This document shows, piece after piece, positions 63,648-64,000 of a stretch of DNA of 64,000 nt. The notes beneath the pieces are model-generated. The model was not told the DNA's origin. It saw nothing but the letters and a program-made list of their open reading frames with translations, and searched no databases. The DNA lies in assembly GCA_965237635.1 (NCBI GenBank), contig CBDEFX010000002.1:2108001-2172000 (forward strand), in the 5' to 3' direction. This stretch comes from CBDEFX01 sp965237635. Its GTDB lineage: Bacteria; Chloroflexota; Dehalococcoidia; Lucifugimonadales; CAUZJF01. The position numbers and the translations under genes are program-made. Within the stretch, counting starts at the first letter, position 1. The number at the start of each line of letters is the position of its first letter.

Positions 63648-64000
63648 GTGCTAAAGCGCTGGAACTTCCTCAAAACGGGTTTTTACGAGGGAATCATGTT
63701 TGACGCCATCTCGACCGCCACTGGCAAGCCGGGCTCCCCGCTAAAGGCGCTATTCATCGGCACCTTGGCACCAGCAAAGGGCGGATGGTGGCATGATTTG
63801 GTGTCCGGTGGCTCCGAAGGTTCAACTTACGTGAAGCTCCTACAGGCGGACCGTGACAAGTGGGACTCCTGGCCTGAGATTCGGAAGGTCAATCTGTTGA
63901 CCGCTATCAGCCCGGACTTCCGGCGCAAGCTGCTAGAACAGCGCGATCAAGCGCGGGGCGATACCCGGCTCAAGGCGCGGTTTCTGTCGTTTCACCTTAA
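63648..64000 (+). CDS. Phage terminase large-subunit fragment, running off the window
   Basis: Frame open from beside the IS66 end (LKRWNFLKTGFYEGI, then MFDAISTATGKPGSPLKALF, IGTLAPAKGGWWHDLV) to the last base. The IGT-P-pattern strand followed by a tryptophan-rich segment and AISPDFRRKLLEQRDQARGD match terminase large subunits between ATPase and nuclease domains. The N-terminal ATPase is not upstream, so this is probably part of a broken prophage whose remainder lies beyond 64000. Confidence 0.65.
   Translation, partial: MLKRWNFLKTGFYEGIMFDAISTATGKPGSPLKALFIGTLAPAKGGWWHDLVSGGSEGSTYVKLLQADRDKWDSWPEIRKVNLLTAISPDFRRKLLEQRDQARGDTRLKARFLSFHL

Noticed and set aside
1..64000. Genome-wide reassignment of TAG to an amino acid
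   Set aside because: Many intact genes end at TAG at their expected length, including the SNF2 gene whose TAG is followed after one base by the ATG of the next gene.
1..64000. CRISPR array
   Set aside because: No set of regularly spaced short repeats was seen; the only direct repeats (42671 and 42762) occur twice and are diverged.
1..64000. All frameshifts being sequencing errors
   Set aside because: Frames of 1763, 1044 and 768 residues are uninterrupted, and lesions cluster in genes also hit by IS insertion or truncation, which favours real decay; individual indels may still be errors.

Overview
The window is a high-GC, repeat-rich bacterial chromosome segment with about two dozen recognisable genes separated by insertion sequences (IS), gene relics and small mobile elements. 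Nothing in it fixes the taxonomy. The gene styles fit a Chloroflexota-like (SAR202/Dehalococcoidia-type) uncultured bacterium: lipoproteins, Gram-positive-type SOS box, an imuB-dnaE2 mutasome, a branched-chain amino-acid ABC operon, and a NarL-type kinase/regulator beside a giant secreted pre-peptidase/Ig-like repeat protein. This is inference. No rRNA, tRNA or CRISPR array was seen.

Layout. 1-7.5 kb: end of a RecQ-like helicase, a nucleoside deoxyribosyltransferase-like gene, a SWIM/SNF2 helicase pair and a decayed AMP-ligase/ACP/acyltransferase fusion. 7.7-11.2 kb: recN, frameshifted and split by an IS1380-family element. 11.2-18 kb: a truncated lipoprotein, an IS256 copy, a large serine recombinase with an unknown upstream partner, an AbiE-like toxin-antitoxin relic and a truncated zinc-binding protein. 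18-20 kb: second IS1380 copy. 20-28 kb: a 1763-residue secreted repeat protein, divergent from a histidine kinase/response regulator pair.

28.2-38.6 kb is the richest part, a co-directional defence island: a DUF6602 nuclease-like gene, a CD-NTase-like nucleotidyltransferase, a cytosine-C5 DNA methyltransferase, a MORC/MutL-like GHKL ATPase, a Z1-type SF2 ATPase, a DUF4420 PD-(D/E)XK protein and a 568-residue unrecognised protein with a nuclease-like motif. Four consecutive genes overlap or lie within about 30 bp, so they probably act together as a restriction-like system. Relics of the neighbouring regulator/surface-protein unit lie on both sides of the island.

38.6-52 kb is an IS graveyard: two IS21-derived mini-elements (one split by the third IS1380 copy), two more IS256 copies of the same type, a second IS256-family type, a diverged IS1380 relic, an aminoglycoside-phosphotransferase-like gene and restriction-modification remnants. 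52.4-57.4 kb holds livG-livF-livH-livM converging on the substrate-binding lipoprotein gene. 58-61.1 kb is an imuB-dnaE2 operon with a clear SOS-type promoter, but imuB has an amber codon and dnaE2 is cut short by an IS fragment. 61.1-63.6 kb is a pile of IS1380, IS110, IS1182 and IS66 fragments, followed by part of a phage terminase.

Several DNA-repair genes (recN, imuB, dnaE2) are broken here. The very long intact frames (1763, 1044 and 768 residues) argue that the frame breaks are mostly real decay rather than pervasive sequencing error, though single breaks could still be errors.
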